NCBI RefSeq assembly: GCF_026342835.1
Contig: NZ_JAPEMI010000001.1
Coordinates: 5,710,501 to 5,774,500, forward strand
DNA from: Streptomyces sp. NBC_00154
GTDB lineage: Bacteria > Actinomycetota > Actinomycetes > Streptomycetales > Streptomycetaceae
Reading direction: 5' to 3'
DNA: 64,000 nucleotides
Below are positions 8,647-17,066 of this stretch, piece after piece. Each line of letters starts with the position of its first letter. Positions within the stretch are counted from its first letter, which is position 1. The notes under the pieces were generated by a model. The model saw nothing but the letters and a program-made list of their open reading frames with translations, did not search any database and was not told where the DNA came from. Made by a program: the position numbers and the translations under genes.

Positions 8647-8943
8647 TTGTGTAACGACCGGCTGGGTATCTATGTGCCCGGCCCACAAGTGGAGGCTCCG
8701 ATCTCCCACCTGACCATCCTTCGGGACGGCAGGTCACCGGTCAGGTGGCGCCCATCGTTCCGTACGGACGATGGAGCCGCCCGATGCGCCCCGCGGTTGA
8801 CCGCGGCGGTGTTCCGGTTTTCCAGGAGCCCCGCCTGTGTCCCGTCCGGGGCATTTTTGATGTGCTGGTGCGGTTGGTCTCAGGAAAACAGACGTTACGT
8901 GGCTGTCCGCCAGGCGGCCGCGTGGTGCTACCGAGGAGGATCC
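8647..8943 (+). promoter_or_regulatory. Structured infC leader with terminator-like hairpin (candidate attenuator)
   Basis: This 297-base gap has no credible gene but several hairpins in the infC direction: a 10-bp stem with arms 8706-8715 and 8739-8748; a stem at 8752-8774; CCGCGG-TTGA-CCGCGG at 8791-8806; and GCCCCG (8828-8833) pairing with CGGGGC (8847-8852), followed at once by ATTTTT. The T-run is unusual at this GC content and makes the last hairpin look like an intrinsic terminator. GCCCCG also occurs at 8788-8793, so the CGGGGC arm has an alternative partner. TTGTGT (8647) with a TATCTATG region (8667-8674) is a weak promoter candidate. infC leaders elsewhere are attenuated by ribosomal protein L20. 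Confidence 0.55.
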
Positions 8944-9633
8944 ATCAGCGCCGAGCCCCGCATCAACGACCGGATTCGCGTTCCCGAGGTGCGACTTGTC
9001 GGTCCCAGCGGCGAGCAGGTCGGGATTGTTCCGCTTGCCAAGGCCCTGGAACTCGCACAGGAGTACGACCTCGACCTGGTCGAGGTGGCGGCGACCGCCC
9101 GTCCGCCCGTGTGCAAGCTCATGGACTACGGGAAGTTCAAGTACGAGTCGGCCATGAAGGCACGTGAGGCGCGCAAGAACCAGGCGCACACGGTCATCAA
9201 GGAGATGAAGCTCCGGCCGAAGATCGACCCGCACGACTATGACACCAAGAAGGGTCACGTCGTTCGGTTCCTCAAGCAGGGCGACAAGGTCAAGATCACG
9301 ATCATGTTCCGTGGTCGTGAGCAGTCCCGCCCTGAGCTGGGCTTCCGACTGCTTCAGCGTCTCGCTTCGGACGTCGAGGAACTCGGCTTCATCGAGTCGA
9401 ACCCGAAGCAGGACGGCCGGAACATGATCATGGTTCTGGGCCCGCACAAGAAGAAGACCGAAGCCATGGCCGAGGCCCGTGAGGCCCAGGCCGCCCGCAA
9501 GGCGGAGCGTCAGGGCTACACGCCCGACGCCGAGGCTGCGGAAGAGGCTGCCGAGGCTCCGGCCGAGGCGCAGCCCGAGGCTTCGGCCGAGGCGCAGCCC
9601 GAGGCTTCGACCGATACACCTTCCGAGGCGTGA
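8944..9633 (+). CDS. infC: Translation initiation factor IF-3, ATC start codon
   Basis: 229 residues. The N-domain (INDRIRVPEVRLVGPSGEQV), linker and C-domain (IKEMKLRPKIDPHDY, KITIMFRGRE) are all present, followed by a Glu/Ala-rich tail of about 55 residues typical of actinobacterial IF3. The only ribosome-binding site is GAGGAGGA at 8933-8940, and the codon 3 bases after it is ATC (8944), reading I-S-A-E-P-R-I-N. No ATG, GTG or TTG lies at this position. IF3 genes in several bacteria use AUU, AUA or AUC, which IF3 itself discriminates against, giving autoregulation. First gene of infC-rpmI-rplT. Confidence 0.93.
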   Translation: MSAEPRINDRIRVPEVRLVGPSGEQVGIVPLAKALELAQEYDLDLVEVAATARPPVCKLMDYGKFKYESAMKAREARKNQAHTVIKEMKLRPKIDPHDYDTKKGHVVRFLKQGDKVKITIMFRGREQSRPELGFRLLQRLASDVEELGFIESNPKQDGRNMIMVLGPHKKKTEAMAEAREAQAARKAERQGYTPDAEAAEEAAEAPAEAQPEASAEAQPEASTDTPSEA

Positions 9634-9753
9634 CCTCAGGGGGCGCCATCCAGGCGGCCCCGGGTCCCCCCGGAATTCCCACCAAGATCTGACGCCCCTG
9701 CTGTCCGGTGCCCGCACCGCGAGGGGCGCCACTGACGAGGAGAGAACGGCGCG

Positions 9754-9948
9754 ATGCCGAAGAACAAGACGCACAGCGGTGCCAGCAAGCGCTTCAAGAT
9801 CACCGGCTCCGGCAAGGTGCTCCGCGAGAAGGCCGGCAAGCGCCACCTGCTCGAGCACAAGTCGTCCAAGAAGACCCGCTCGCTGACCGGCACGGTCGTC
9901 GTGGCTCCGGCCGACGCCAAGAAGATCAAGAAGCTTCTCGGCAAGTGA
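9754..9948 (+). CDS. rpmI: 50S ribosomal protein L35
   Basis: 64 residues, MPKNKTHSGASKRFKITGSGK...HKSSKKTRSLTG, a full-length and very basic L35. GAGGAGAG lies ahead of the ATG. It sits 120 bp after infC and 114 bp before rplT in the conserved IF3-L35-L20 order. Confidence 0.97.
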   Translation: MPKNKTHSGASKRFKITGSGKVLREKAGKRHLLEHKSSKKTRSLTGTVVVAPADAKKIKKLLGK

Positions 9949-9954
9949 GGCCAG

Positions 9955-9975
9955 GCCCCCGGTGAATCCGGGGGC
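9955..9975 (+). other. Hairpin between rpmI and rplT
   Basis: GCCCCCGG and CCGGGGGC flank a 5-base loop directly after the rpmI stop, with no T-run. It may trim transcription, stabilise the mRNA 3' end, or take part in L20-dependent control. Its role is inferred only from position. Confidence 0.5.
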
Positions 9976-10062
9976 ACGACCTCTGTCACACCGGGACCAA
10001 TTCGTTTCCGGGCTGGGTGAGTCGATACCGTGAACACCAGCCCCGCTACAAGGAGTTAACAA

Positions 10063-10446
10063 GTGGCACGCGTCAAGCGGGCAGTCAACGCCCACAAGAA
10101 GCGCCGGGCAATCCTCGAGGCCGCCAGCGGTTACCGCGGTCAGCGCTCGCGCCTGTACCGCAAGGCCAAGGAGCAGGTCACCCACTCCCTGGTCTACAAC
10201 TACAACGACCGCAAGAAGCGCAAGGGCGACTTCCGTCAGCTGTGGATCCAGCGCATCAACGCCGCTGCCCGCCAGAACGGCATGACGTACAACCGCCTCA
10301 TCCAGGGTCTGAAGGCCGCCAACATCGAGGTGGACCGCAAGATCCTGGCCGAGCTCGCGGTCAACGACGCCAACGCGTTCGCCGCCCTCGTCGAGGTTGC
10401 CCAGAAGGCCCTCCCGAGCGATGTCAACGCCCCGAAGGCCGCCTGA
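10063..10446 (+). CDS. rplT: 50S ribosomal protein L20
   Basis: 127 residues, beginning ARVKRAVNAHKKRR with GYRGQRSRLYRKAKEQV, the standard L20 sequence. It starts at a GTG preceded by AAGGAG. L20 nucleates early 50S assembly and represses its own operon in other bacteria by binding the leader or intergenic RNA. It is the last gene of the operon and is followed by a strong terminator. Confidence 0.97.
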   Translation: MARVKRAVNAHKKRRAILEAASGYRGQRSRLYRKAKEQVTHSLVYNYNDRKKRKGDFRQLWIQRINAAARQNGMTYNRLIQGLKAANIEVDRKILAELAVNDANAFAALVEVAQKALPSDVNAPKAA

Positions 10447-10472
10447 TCCAGGGCACACTTCTTGGCTTTGAG

Positions 10473-10507
10473 CCGGACCCGCAGGCGCTCGTCGCCTGCG
10501 GGTCCGG
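10473..10507 (+). terminator. Terminator of infC-rpmI-rplT
   Basis: A perfect 15-bp inverted repeat (arms 10473-10487 and 10493-10507, loop of 5) lies 26 bp after the rplT stop. No T-tract follows, as is common for Streptomyces terminators. Confidence 0.85.
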
Positions 10508-10578
10508 TGCGTTGCACGACGTGTTCCGTACCTTCGCCCGATCCGTACCTCCGCACGCAGAGAGGCCCGCCGCCGACC

Positions 10579-11421
10579 ATGGGCACCCCCGAACTGATCT
10601 CCCCGCGATCGCCGCGTGTCGCCGCCGCCCGGCGCCTTGCCAGGCGCAACTTCCGCGGCAAGGAGCGACGGTTCATCGCCGAGGGGCCGCAGGCCGTGCG
10701 CGAGGCCGCCGGGCACCGCGCCGGCGACGGTGAGCCGACGCTGCTGGAGCTATTCGCCACCGTCGAGGCGGCCGAGCGGTACACCGACATCGTCGACGCC
10801 GCCCACGCGGCCGGCGCCCGGGTGCACCTCGCCGACGGCGACACACTCGCCGAGATGTCGCAGACCGTCACGCCGCAGGGCCTGATCGGTGTCTGCCGCT
10901 TCCTCGATTCGCCGTTCGAGTCCATCCTCGCCGCGAAGCCCACCCTGGTCGCCGTCCTCGCCCATGTACGCGACCCCGGGAACGCCGGTACGGTGCTGCG
11001 CTGTGCCGACGCCGCGGGCGCCGACGCGGTCGTGCTCACGGACGCCTCCGTGGACCTGTACAACCCCAAGTCCGTGCGGGCGTCGGTCGGTTCGCTCTTC
11101 CATCTGCCGGTCGCCGTCGGTGTACCGGTCGAGCAGGCGGTGCAGGGGCTGCGGGACGCGGGCGTACGGATCCTCGCCGCCGACGGCGCGGGCGACGACG
11201 ACCTCGACGACGAGCTCGACGCGGGCACCATGGGCGGGCCGACCGCCTGGGTCTTCGGCAACGAGGCCTGGGGCCTGCCGGAGGAGACCCGGGCGCTCGC
11301 CGACGCCGTCGTGCGGGTGCCGATCCACGGCAAGGCGGAGAGTCTCAATCTCGCCACTGCCGCGGCCGTCTGCCTGTACGCCTCGGCGCGCGCCCAGCGC
11401 CCCCGCCGCACCACCGGCTGA
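10579..11421 (+). CDS. TrmH/SpoU-family RNA 2'-O-methyltransferase
   Basis: 280 residues. An N-terminal RNA-substrate-binding domain (ARRNFRGKERRFIAEGPQAVREA) is followed by the SPOUT knot methyltransferase. Motif 1 is HVRDPGNAGTVLRCADAAGADAV, motif 2 GNEAWGLPEE and motif 3 VPIHGKAESLNLATAAAVCLYA. This group uses S-adenosylmethionine to methylate a ribose in rRNA or tRNA; the target is not deducible here. It lies just downstream of the L20 terminator. A second family member starts at 63439. Confidence 0.92.
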   Translation: MGTPELISPRSPRVAAARRLARRNFRGKERRFIAEGPQAVREAAGHRAGDGEPTLLELFATVEAAERYTDIVDAAHAAGARVHLADGDTLAEMSQTVTPQGLIGVCRFLDSPFESILAAKPTLVAVLAHVRDPGNAGTVLRCADAAGADAVVLTDASVDLYNPKSVRASVGSLFHLPVAVGVPVEQAVQGLRDAGVRILAADGAGDDDLDDELDAGTMGGPTAWVFGNEAWGLPEETRALADAVVRVPIHGKAESLNLATAAAVCLYASARAQRPRRTTG

Positions 11422-11564
11422 CCGCCCCGCACCCCCGGCCCGTACCCGGCCGCCCGGCGCAGCGCAGCGGTGCGCTTCCACGGGGTGTCGCTCCGTCACC
11501 GACGACTAGTAGGGTGACGGACTCGGGGCCCACTGCACCGGTTCGAGAGGTGGGGTACGGGAAT

Positions 11565-12701
11565 ATGGCAGTCGGCATGAGCAGGCCGCGCGAGTCGCGC
11601 ATCGACCGCGCGGACAGCATCGCGACCGTCACCACTGTCGCGGACGCGGACGGAGCCATCGACCCCGACGACCTCCCCGACGGCCTCGTCGTCGCCGACG
11701 AGACGGGCCGGGTCATCTGCTTCAACTCCGCCGCCGCCCGGATCACCGCGGTCCCCCGGGCCGCCGCTCTCGGCCGCCCGCTGGAACACGCACTGCCGCT
11801 GGAGGACCTGAAGGGCCGCCGCTGGTGGGCGCTGACCGACCCGTACGGCGGCCTCGCCACCCGGGTCGGACAGCCCGAGCGGAACCTGCTGCTTCCCGGC
11901 GGCCGTGAGGTGCTGGTCTCCGCCCGGTACGTACGCGAGTGCCCCACCGGGCCCGTACGCAGGCTGGTGATCAGCCTGCGCGGCACCGAGGCCCGCCGCC
12001 GCACCGAGCGCAGCCACGCGGAACTGATCGCGACCGTCGCCCATGAGCTGCGCTCCCCGCTGACCTCGGTCAAGGGCTTCACGGCGACCCTGCTCGCCAA
12101 ATGGGAGCGGTTCACCGACGACCAGAAGCGGCTGATGCTGGAGACCGTCGACGCCGATGCCAACCGCGTCACCCGGCTCATCGCCGAACTGCTCGACATC
12201 TCCCGGATCGACTCGGGGCGCCTGGAGCTGCGCCGCCAGCCGGTCGACCTCTCCGCCGCCGTCGAACGGCACATCCAGGCGCTCACCGCGACCGGTCTGG
12301 CGCCCGACCGGTTCCTCGTCCGCACCCGGCAGCCGCTGCCCGCCGTATGGGCCGACCCGGACAAGGTCGACCAGGTGCTGGGGAACCTGCTGGAAAACGC
12401 GGTGCGTCACGGCGAGGGAACCGTCACCATTGAGGTCGCACCCGCACCCGCGACCAGAGACGAGAAGGGAACGGCCGTCACCGTGAGCGACGAAGGCCCC
12501 GGCATCCCCGAGGAGTCGATGGGCCGTGTCTTCACCCGCTTCTGGCGCGGGAGCAAGCGTGGCGGGACGGGCCTGGGCCTCTACATCGTCAAGGGCATCG
12601 TGGAGGCGCACGGCGGCACGATCACGGTCGGCCGAGGGCCCGGCGGCGGTGCCGAGTTCCGATTTATTCTGCCCGTGGGGGCGCCGGCCTACCTGAAATA
12701 G
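11565..12701 (+). CDS. Orphan sensor histidine kinase (PAS-HisKA-HATPase)
   Basis: 378 residues from the ATG at 11565, which has GAGAGGTGGGG about 10 bases upstream. An in-frame GTG at 11514 would add 17 residues, and an ATG at 11577 is also possible. A PAS-like domain (about 20-130, LPDGLVVADETGRVICFN) precedes the HisKA segment with the phospho-acceptor His160 in VAHELRSPLTSVKGF. The ATPase has its N box (NLLENAVRHGEG), G1 (DEGPGIPEE) and G2 (GGTGLGLYIVKGIV). There is no transmembrane segment, so it is probably cytosolic. No response regulator gene is adjacent, so its partner is unknown. Confidence 0.88.
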   Translation: MAVGMSRPRESRIDRADSIATVTTVADADGAIDPDDLPDGLVVADETGRVICFNSAAARITAVPRAAALGRPLEHALPLEDLKGRRWWALTDPYGGLATRVGQPERNLLLPGGREVLVSARYVRECPTGPVRRLVISLRGTEARRRTERSHAELIATVAHELRSPLTSVKGFTATLLAKWERFTDDQKRLMLETVDADANRVTRLIAELLDISRIDSGRLELRRQPVDLSAAVERHIQALTATGLAPDRFLVRTRQPLPAVWADPDKVDQVLGNLLENAVRHGEGTVTIEVAPAPATRDEKGTAVTVSDEGPGIPEESMGRVFTRFWRGSKRGGTGLGLYIVKGIVEAHGGTITVGRGPGGGAEFRFILPVGAPAYLK

Positions 12702-12900
12702 GCGAGCTTGCGCAGCAATCAGGCAGGGTGGCGGTGGGCGACGGGAGGGCCTGAGCAGCCTGCGGGCTTCTTCGACCCCTCGTGGCCTTTAGACTCGACC
12801 TTTGGCACCTTTGTGTCCTCCAGTCGTCGAGCGAGGCCACGGGGGTCCGGGGGTATCCCCCGGTAAGAGCAGTATCAGCCAATCGGAAGCACGGGAAGAG
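12702..12900 (+). promoter_or_regulatory. pheST upstream region with candidate promoter and leader hairpin
   Basis: This 199-bp gap contains TAGACT (12790-12795), a fair Streptomyces -10, without a convincing -35. In the presumed leader, CCGGGGG-TAT-CCCCCGG (12847-12863) forms a tight 7-bp hairpin about 40 bases before the pheS start. No T-box motif or Phe-rich leader peptide was found, so any attenuation mechanism is speculative. Confidence 0.35.
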
Positions 12901-14040
12901 ATGTCGGCACCGAACAAGTCGTACGACCCAGTCGAGGTCGAGGCACTGAAACCGGAAGAGATCGAGCGCATGCGGGACGAGGCGTTCGCCGCCTTCGCCG
13001 CCGCGGGTGACCTCGACGCGCTCGCCCAGGCGAAGACCGCGCACACCGGTGGAACCTCGCCCCTGTCGCTCGCCAACCGGGAGATCGGCGCCCTGCCGCC
13101 GCAGGCCAAGGCCGAGGCGGGCAAGCGCGTGGGCCAGGCCCGCGGCGCCGTGAGCAAGGCCCTCGCCGGCCGTCAGGCGGAGCTGGAGGCCGAGCGGGAC
13201 GCCCGTGTGCTGGTCGAGGAGGCGGTGGACGTCACGCTGCCGTACGACCGCACCCCGGCCGGCGCTCGCCACCCGCTGACGACCATCATGGAGCGTGTCG
13301 CGGACGTCTTCGTGGCCATGGGCTACGAGGTCGCCGAAGGCCCCGAGGTCGAGGCGGAGTGGTTCAACTTCGACGCGCTGAACTTCGTGCCCGACCACCC
13401 GGCCCGGCAGATGCAGGACACCTTCTTCGTCCAGGGCACCACGCCCGACGGGAAGCCGACCACGGGCGACGAGTCCGGCATCGTGCTGCGTACGCACACC
13501 TCGCCGGTCCAGGCCCGCACCCTGCTCGACCGTGAGCCGCCCGTCTACGTCGTCTGCCCCGGGCGGGTCTACCGCACCGACGAGCTCGACGCGACGCACA
13601 CCCCGGTCTTCCACCAGATCGAGCTGCTGGCCGTCGACGAGGGCCTCACCATGGCGGACCTCAAGGGCACCCTCGACCACATGGTCCAGGCGCTCTTCGG
13701 CCCGGAGATGAAGACCCGGCTGCGGCCGAACTTCTTCCCGTTCACCGAGCCGTCGGCCGAGATGGACATGGTCTGCTACGTCTGCCGCGGCACGTCCGTC
13801 GGCAACCCGGACCGCCCCTGCCGCACCTGCGGCAGCGAGGGCTGGATCGAGCTCGGCGGCTGCGGCATGGTCAACCCCAAGGTGCTCATCGCCTGCGGCG
13901 TCGACCCCCAGAAGTACAGCGGATTCGCCTTCGGGTTCGGCATCGAACGGATGCTGATGTTCCGCCACAACGTCGAAGACATGCGAGACATGGTCGAGGG
14001 TGACGTCCGGTTCACCCGGCCGTTCGGGATGGAGATCTGA
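12901..14040 (+). CDS. pheS: Phenylalanyl-tRNA synthetase alpha subunit
   Basis: 379 residues from MSAPNKSYDPVEVEAL; in-frame sequence upstream to 12802 is not family-like. An N-terminal coiled-coil arm is followed by the class II catalytic core with HPLTTIMERV (motif 1 region), FHQIELLAVDEG, FPFTEPSAEMDM and FGFGIERMLMFRH (motif 3). It forms an alpha2-beta2 enzyme charging tRNA-Phe. The stop overlaps the pheT start (TGATG), so the subunits are coupled. Confidence 0.97.
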   Translation: MSAPNKSYDPVEVEALKPEEIERMRDEAFAAFAAAGDLDALAQAKTAHTGGTSPLSLANREIGALPPQAKAEAGKRVGQARGAVSKALAGRQAELEAERDARVLVEEAVDVTLPYDRTPAGARHPLTTIMERVADVFVAMGYEVAEGPEVEAEWFNFDALNFVPDHPARQMQDTFFVQGTTPDGKPTTGDESGIVLRTHTSPVQARTLLDREPPVYVVCPGRVYRTDELDATHTPVFHQIELLAVDEGLTMADLKGTLDHMVQALFGPEMKTRLRPNFFPFTEPSAEMDMVCYVCRGTSVGNPDRPCRTCGSEGWIELGGCGMVNPKVLIACGVDPQKYSGFAFGFGIERMLMFRHNVEDMRDMVEGDVRFTRPFGMEI

Positions 14041-16553
14041 TGCGCGTCCCGCTTTCCTGGCTGCGGGAGTACGTCGACCTGCCGGCGACCGAGACCGGCC
14101 GTGACGTACAGGCCAAGCTCGTCGCCGTCGGTCTGGAAGTCGAAACCGTCGAGCACATCGGCGCCGGCCTCAAGGGCCCCCTGGTCGTCGGACAGGTACT
14201 GACCATCGAGGAGCTGGAGGGCTTCAAGAAGCCCATCCGCTTCTGCACCGTCGACGTCGGCAACGCCAACGGCACCGGCGAGCCGCAGGAGATCGTCTGC
14301 GGAGCCCGTAACTTCGCCGTCGGCGACAAGGTCGTCGTGGTCCTCCCGGGCGCCGTGCTGCCCGGCGACTTCGCGATCGCCGCACGCAAGACGTACGGCC
14401 GGACCTCGCACGGCATGATCTGTTCCACCGACGAGCTCGGTATGGGCGACGACGGCACGCACGGCATCATCGTGCTGGCGCCGGAGCACGAGGTCGGCAC
14501 CGACGCGATCGAGCTGCTCCAGCTCGTCGACGAGGTCCTCGACATCGCCGTCACCCCCGACCGCGGCTACTGCCTCTCCATGCGTGGTGTGGCCCGCGAG
14601 ACCGCCACCGCGTACGGGCTGCCGCTGCGCGACCCGGCGCTCCTCGACGTGCCCGCGCCGAACGCGTTCGGCTACCCGGTGAAGGTGGCCGACCCGATCG
14701 GCTGCGACCGGTTCACCGCGCGCACCGTCGTCGGCCTGGATCCCGAGGCGCGTTCCCCGATCTGGATGCAGCGCCGGCTGCAGAAGGCCGGGATGCGCCC
14801 GATCTCGCTCACCGTCGACATCACCAACTACGTGATGCTGGAGCTCGGCCAGCCGCTGCACGCCTACGACCGCACCCGTATCGACGGGCCGATCGGGGTG
14901 CGCCGCGCCCAGCAGGGCGAGAAGCTCACCACGCTCGACGGGACGGTCCGCGTCCTGGACGCCGAGGACCTGGTCATCACCGACAACCGTGGGCCGATCG
15001 GTCTCGCGGGTGTCATGGGCGGCGCCAACACGGAGATCGCCGACGCCCAGAACGGTGAGAACAGCAGCACCGAGGTCGTCATCGAGGCCGCGCACTTCGA
15101 CGCGATCTCGATCGCCCGGACCGCGCGCCGTCACAAGCTGTCCTCCGAGGCGTCCAAGCGCTTCGAGCGCGGCGCGGACCCGGAGGCCGCGGCCGCCGCC
15201 GCGCAGCGCACCGTCGACCTCCTGGTGCTCCTCGCGGGCGGTACCGCCGAGGCCGGTGTCACCGAGGTCACCGCCCCGTCCGCGCCCCGCACCATCGCGA
15301 TGCCCGCGGACCACCCCGACCGGGTGGCCGGTGTCGGGTACGGCCGCGAGACCGTCGTACGCCGCCTCCAGCAGGTCGGCTGCGACGTCTACGGGCAGGA
15401 CGAGCTCCTCGTCACGGTGCCGTCCTGGCGGCCCGACCTGAGCGAGCCGAACGACCTCGCCGAAGAGGTCATCCGGCTGGAGGGGTACGAGAACCTTCCG
15501 TCGACGCTGCCGAAGCCGCCGTCCGGGCGCGGGCTCACCGACCGCCAGCGGCTGCACCGCAGGGTCGGCCGGGCGCTCGCCGGAGCCGGCTACGTCGAGG
15601 CGCTGAACTACCCGTTCATCGGGGACGACGTCCTCGACCAGCTCGGGTTCGACGCCGACGACGCCCGCCGCCGTACGGTCAAGCTGGTCAACCCGCTCTC
15701 CGACGAGGAGCCGGCGCTGCGCACCACGCTGCTGCCGGGCCTCCTCGGCGCACTGCGGCGCAACGACGGCCGCGGCAGCCACGACCTGGCACTCTTCGAG
15801 ACCGGTCTCGTCTTCAGGCCGACGGGCGACGAGACCCGGGCCGTACGCCTGCCCGTCGAACACCGGCCCGGCGACGAGCAGATCGCCGAACTGAACGCCG
15901 CGCTGCCGCGGCAGCCGCGCCGTGCCGCGGTCGTCCTCGCGGGCGCCCGCGAGCAGGCCGGCTGGTGGGGCAAGGGCCGCCCGGTGGACTGGGCGGACTC
16001 CATCGAGGCCGCTCGTGCCATCGCCCGCGAGGCGGGTGTCGAGCTCATCGTCCGGAACGACCAGCATGCGCCGTGGCACCCCGGCCGCTGCGCAGCACTG
16101 TTCGTCACGGCGAACGACGCGGAGGCCCTCGTCGGGCACGCCGGTGAGCTGCACCCGCGCGTCATCAAGGAGCTCCATCTGCCGGAGCGGACCTGCGCCA
16201 TGGAGATCGACCTCGACCTCCTGGAACAGGCCGTCGACGGTGCGCTCCAGGCGCCGCGGATCTCCACCTTCCCGGTGGCGACCCAGGACGTCGCGCTGAT
16301 CGTCGCGCAGGACGTGCCCGCCACCACGGTGGAGCAGGCGCTGCGTGCCGGCGCCGGTCAACTCCTCGAATCGCTGCGGCTGTTCGACGTCTTCACCGGT
16401 GAGCAGATCGGTGAGGGCAAGAAGTCGCTGGCGTACGCGCTGCGGTTCCGGGCGCCGGACCGCACGCTGACCGTCGACGAGGCCACGGCCGCCCGCGACG
16501 CGGCGGTCGCTCTGGCTGCCGAGCGGACCGGTGCGGTGCTGCGCGGAGCGTAG
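14040..16553 (+). CDS. pheT: Phenylalanyl-tRNA synthetase beta subunit
   Basis: 837 residues, a normal bacterial length. Domains in order: an N-terminal segment (MRVPLSWLREYVDLP), an OB-fold tRNA-binding module (about 40-155), the B3/B4 editing domain (about 215-390, with LTVDITNYVMLELGQPLHAYD), B5 (about 410-480), a catalytic-like domain (LNYPFIGDDVLDQLGF) and a C-terminal anticodon-binding FDX-ACB domain (about 745-837). It starts within the pheS stop codon and is followed by a strong terminator. Confidence 0.97.
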   Translation: MRVPLSWLREYVDLPATETGRDVQAKLVAVGLEVETVEHIGAGLKGPLVVGQVLTIEELEGFKKPIRFCTVDVGNANGTGEPQEIVCGARNFAVGDKVVVVLPGAVLPGDFAIAARKTYGRTSHGMICSTDELGMGDDGTHGIIVLAPEHEVGTDAIELLQLVDEVLDIAVTPDRGYCLSMRGVARETATAYGLPLRDPALLDVPAPNAFGYPVKVADPIGCDRFTARTVVGLDPEARSPIWMQRRLQKAGMRPISLTVDITNYVMLELGQPLHAYDRTRIDGPIGVRRAQQGEKLTTLDGTVRVLDAEDLVITDNRGPIGLAGVMGGANTEIADAQNGENSSTEVVIEAAHFDAISIARTARRHKLSSEASKRFERGADPEAAAAAAQRTVDLLVLLAGGTAEAGVTEVTAPSAPRTIAMPADHPDRVAGVGYGRETVVRRLQQVGCDVYGQDELLVTVPSWRPDLSEPNDLAEEVIRLEGYENLPSTLPKPPSGRGLTDRQRLHRRVGRALAGAGYVEALNYPFIGDDVLDQLGFDADDARRRTVKLVNPLSDEEPALRTTLLPGLLGALRRNDGRGSHDLALFETGLVFRPTGDETRAVRLPVEHRPGDEQIAELNAALPRQPRRAAVVLAGAREQAGWWGKGRPVDWADSIEAARAIAREAGVELIVRNDQHAPWHPGRCAALFVTANDAEALVGHAGELHPRVIKELHLPERTCAMEIDLDLLEQAVDGALQAPRISTFPVATQDVALIVAQDVPATTVEQALRAGAGQLLESLRLFDVFTGEQIGEGKKSLAYALRFRAPDRTLTVDEATAARDAAVALAAERTGAVLRGA

Positions 16554-16660
16554 TAAGCGCACGGCCGCCGTCCAGCGGGTGCGCGCGCCCTCCGGGCGCG
16601 ATCTCTCCATGGCCTTGACGGCATGGGAGCGAACCCTCGGCGGGCTTGAAGGCAGATGGT

Positions 16661-16701
16661 GAGGAGGGGGCGTATCCGGTGGCCGGATACGCCCCCTCCT
16701 C
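16661..16701 (+). terminator. pheST terminator
   Basis: A perfect 19-bp inverted repeat (16661-16679 with 16683-16701) and a 3-base loop, about 110 bp after the pheT stop. No T-run follows. Confidence 0.85.
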
Positions 16702-16996
16702 CTGTGCTCGCCGAACGGCGGGGGACCGCACGCGGGCCCCGTCCCGGCCCGGGGGAACCCGGTTCCGGTACGGCCCCGCAGCCACCCTCCGATCAGTGGG
16801 CAGTGGGTCGTGCGATCCGGCGCCGCCCGCGCTGCCACGGAGTGTCGGGCAGGTCGGCAGGGCGAACGGCGCGGGTGCGGGTCGTCGACTGTACGAGGGG
16901 GAGCAGACGACCCGGCCGCCTCTTGCGAGGCGACTGATTCAACCGATCAGCGCCCAGGCGCAACAGAGTGCGCAGCGGGACGGTTCGGGCATTCCG
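16702..16996. other. Intergenic region without a recognisable gene
   Basis: About 295 bp between the pheST terminator and the palindromes of the next regulator. Open frames exist on both strands, but their composition is Arg/Pro-rich and shadow-like. I see no RNA gene or repeat family here. Confidence 0.5.
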
Positions 16997-17050
16997 TTCA
17001 CACCCCGTGTGAAACGTGCTCCACTGGGGCGACACGCCTCAAGGCGTGTC
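16997..17050. promoter_or_regulatory. Two perfect palindromes upstream of the TPR regulator
   Basis: TTCACAC-CCC-GTGTGAA (16997-17013) looks like a dimer operator. GACACGCCT-CA-AGGCGTGTC (17031-17050) ends just before the GGAGGAGG of the gene starting at 17067, and in RNA would be a 9-bp hairpin next to the ribosome-binding site. Autoregulation or translational control is inferred from position only. Confidence 0.55.
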
Positions 17051-17066
17051 CGGCGGAGGAGGGGCA

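Noticed and set aside
8113..8943. Long in-frame N-terminal extension of infC
   Set aside because: It runs antisense to the DUF1844 gene and through leader hairpins, has no similarity, and the strong ribosome-binding site sits directly before ATC 8944.
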